The notes under the pieces are model-generated. The model had not been told where the DNA came from, did not search any database, and saw only the letters and a list, made by a program, of their open reading frames with translations. 64,000 nt of DNA, taken from positions 1 to 64,000 of the forward strand of contig NZ_JMLS01000023.1 of NCBI RefSeq assembly GCF_000686845.1. The letters run 5' to 3'. The position numbers and the translations under genes are program-made. This stretch comes from Paenibacillus sp. UNC451MF (GTDB lineage Bacteria; Bacillota; Bacilli; Paenibacillales; NBRC-103111). Below are positions 63,084-64,000 of the stretch, in pieces (position 1 is the stretch's first letter; every line of letters starts with the position of its first letter).

Positions 63084-64000
63084 TGAAACAATTTCAATCC
63101 AAGCGGTTATCCCATCTGGGATCCGCTATTTTTTCTGAAATGGCGCAGTGGAAGGAAGAGGTTCGCCGACAAGGTGTGGACGTTATTGACCTGGGTATCG
63201 GCAGCCCAGATCGGCCGCCTTCCGAGCGAGTAATTAGAGCAATGGAGCAGGCAGTTCGTAAGCCTGAGGTATACGGCTACCCAACTTCGGAGGGGAGTCC
63301 GGCATTTCGGCAGGCGGTAGCACAGTGGTATAAGCATCGATTCCAAGTATCTCTCGACCCGGAGACGGAAATCGTTGCACTGATGGGCTCACAAGACGGC
63401 TTATCTCACTTGGCGATGGCGGTTGCCGACCCGGGAGATGTCGCCATGGTGCCTGACCCTGGGTATCCGATTTATTCGGCAAGTTTGGTGCTTGCAGGTG
63501 TAGAACCGTATTTTCTACCGCTAAGAGAAGAGAATGGATATTTGCCGAAGCTGGATGATATTCCAGAGGAAGCAGCTCACAGAGCCAAGTTTATCTTATT
63601 GAATTACCCGAGCAATCCATTATCGGCGGTTGCGACAAGGCCTTTCTTTGAGGAGCTTATAGCCTTTGGTAAAAAATACGACCTGTTGGTCGTTCACGAT
63701 TTGGCTTATTCGGAAATGGCGTTTGACGGATTCCGTCCGATGAGTATTTTGGAAATCGAAGGTGCGAAGGAAATTGCAGTAGAGTTTCACTCCTTGTCCA
63801 AAAGCTTCAATATGGCAGGCTGTAGAATCGCATTTATGGTGGGGCAGCCCGACGCGGTAAGAGCACTGCGTGTCTTGAAGTCAAACATAGATTACGGTGT
63901 GTTTTTGGCCGTACAGGAGGCGGGAATTGCGGCACTAGAGGAAGATATGGAGCATAAGGAAACCGTTGCTGGTCTATACGAGCGGAGGCGTGACATCGTT
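63084..64000 (+). CDS. Class I aminotransferase, truncated by window end
   Basis: At least 305 residues of a PLP transaminase (LL-diaminopimelate/aspartate aminotransferase-like). DLGIGSPDRPPSERV, NYPSNPLSA with the PLP Asn, HDLAYSEMAFDG with the Asp, and the PLP Lys in HSLSKSFNMAGCRIAF are seen. The frame stays open to position 64000. AGAGGTCG precedes the ATG. The stretch DPGYPIYSASLVLAG fits the N-succinyl-diaminopimelate/LL-DAP group, but the substrate is not certain. Confidence 0.85.

Overview
The window looks like chromosomal DNA of a Gram-positive, spore-forming bacterium of the Bacillota, most likely a Paenibacillus-type genome of the Paenibacillaceae. The reasons are the gene order pheS-pheT-zapA-cvpA-mutS2, a T-box leader before pheST, an alaR-alaT type pair, a Spo0E-like phosphatase, lipobox lipoproteins, strong AGGAGG ribosome sites with many GTG/TTG starts, and mid-range base composition judged by eye. 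There are no rRNA genes, transposases or CRISPR arrays. One tRNA gene, tRNA-Gly(CCC), is present.

Layout. 1-2.4 kb: a CheY-like regulator and an HPt-REC-GGDEF-REC diguanylate cyclase. 2.4-6.4 kb (minus strand): ribonucleotide reductase nrdA-nrdB behind two NrdR boxes, with a repeat-rich spacer between the two genes. 6.6-17 kb: a methyltransferase, an ABC exporter, a NikR-like nickel regulator with a His-rich tail, DUF2203, a CopC-CopD copper protein, an MFS protein, an aldo/keto reductase, a lipoprotein, signal peptidase I, DUF402 and a HAD phosphatase. 17-26.8 kb is the most accessory-looking part: tRNA-Gly, a small unknown protein, a Thg1-family polymerase coupled to a polynucleotide-kinase-like P-loop protein, a three-copy bipartite repeat, a large protein with a TerD-like domain, a SARP-type regulator fused to a catalytically dead alpha/beta hydrolase, several unknown small proteins, lspA and an XRE regulator. 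26.9-44 kb: a chemoreceptor, T-box-pheST, a ZapA protein enlarged to about 1,494 residues by a repeated coiled coil, cvpA, a CuA-like lipoprotein, a YvlD-like membrane protein, mutS2, pspA, DUF350, a 27-residue membrane peptide and a zinc-ribbon protein. 44-50 kb: MFS, cysK, a short GNAT-like protein, alaR-alaT, Spo0E-like, lipoprotein. 50-61.5 kb: a cobalamin-riboswitch operon for corrinoid uptake (btuF, btuC, btuD) and late cobalamin synthesis (cobT, cobU, cbiB, cobS, a cobD-cbiP fusion, pduO-type adenosyltransferase) running into an RluA-family pseudouridine synthase. 61.6-64 kb: an ArsC/Spx-like protein, an M50 protease and an aminotransferase cut by the window edge.

How the genes work together. 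The cobalamin operon imports corrinoid, adenosylates it, makes cobyric acid, adds aminopropanol and builds the nucleotide loop; it should be on when B12 is low. The Thg1 and kinase genes nearly touch and sit next to a TerD-type gene, which suggests RNA end repair tied to a stress or conflict response (inference). The ZapA-CvpA-MutS2 block has the standard Bacillota order, but the cell-division factor ZapA carries a very large repeated coiled coil that may make it a long Z-ring linker.

The best candidates for something undescribed are the Thg1/kinase/TerD-like cassette with its repeats (17.7-21.3 kb), the giant ZapA (33.3-37.7 kb), and the dead-hydrolase SARP regulator with a SARP-spaced repeat just upstream (22.07-23.7 kb). 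All calls come from reading the sequence and from memory of protein families; no searches were run.
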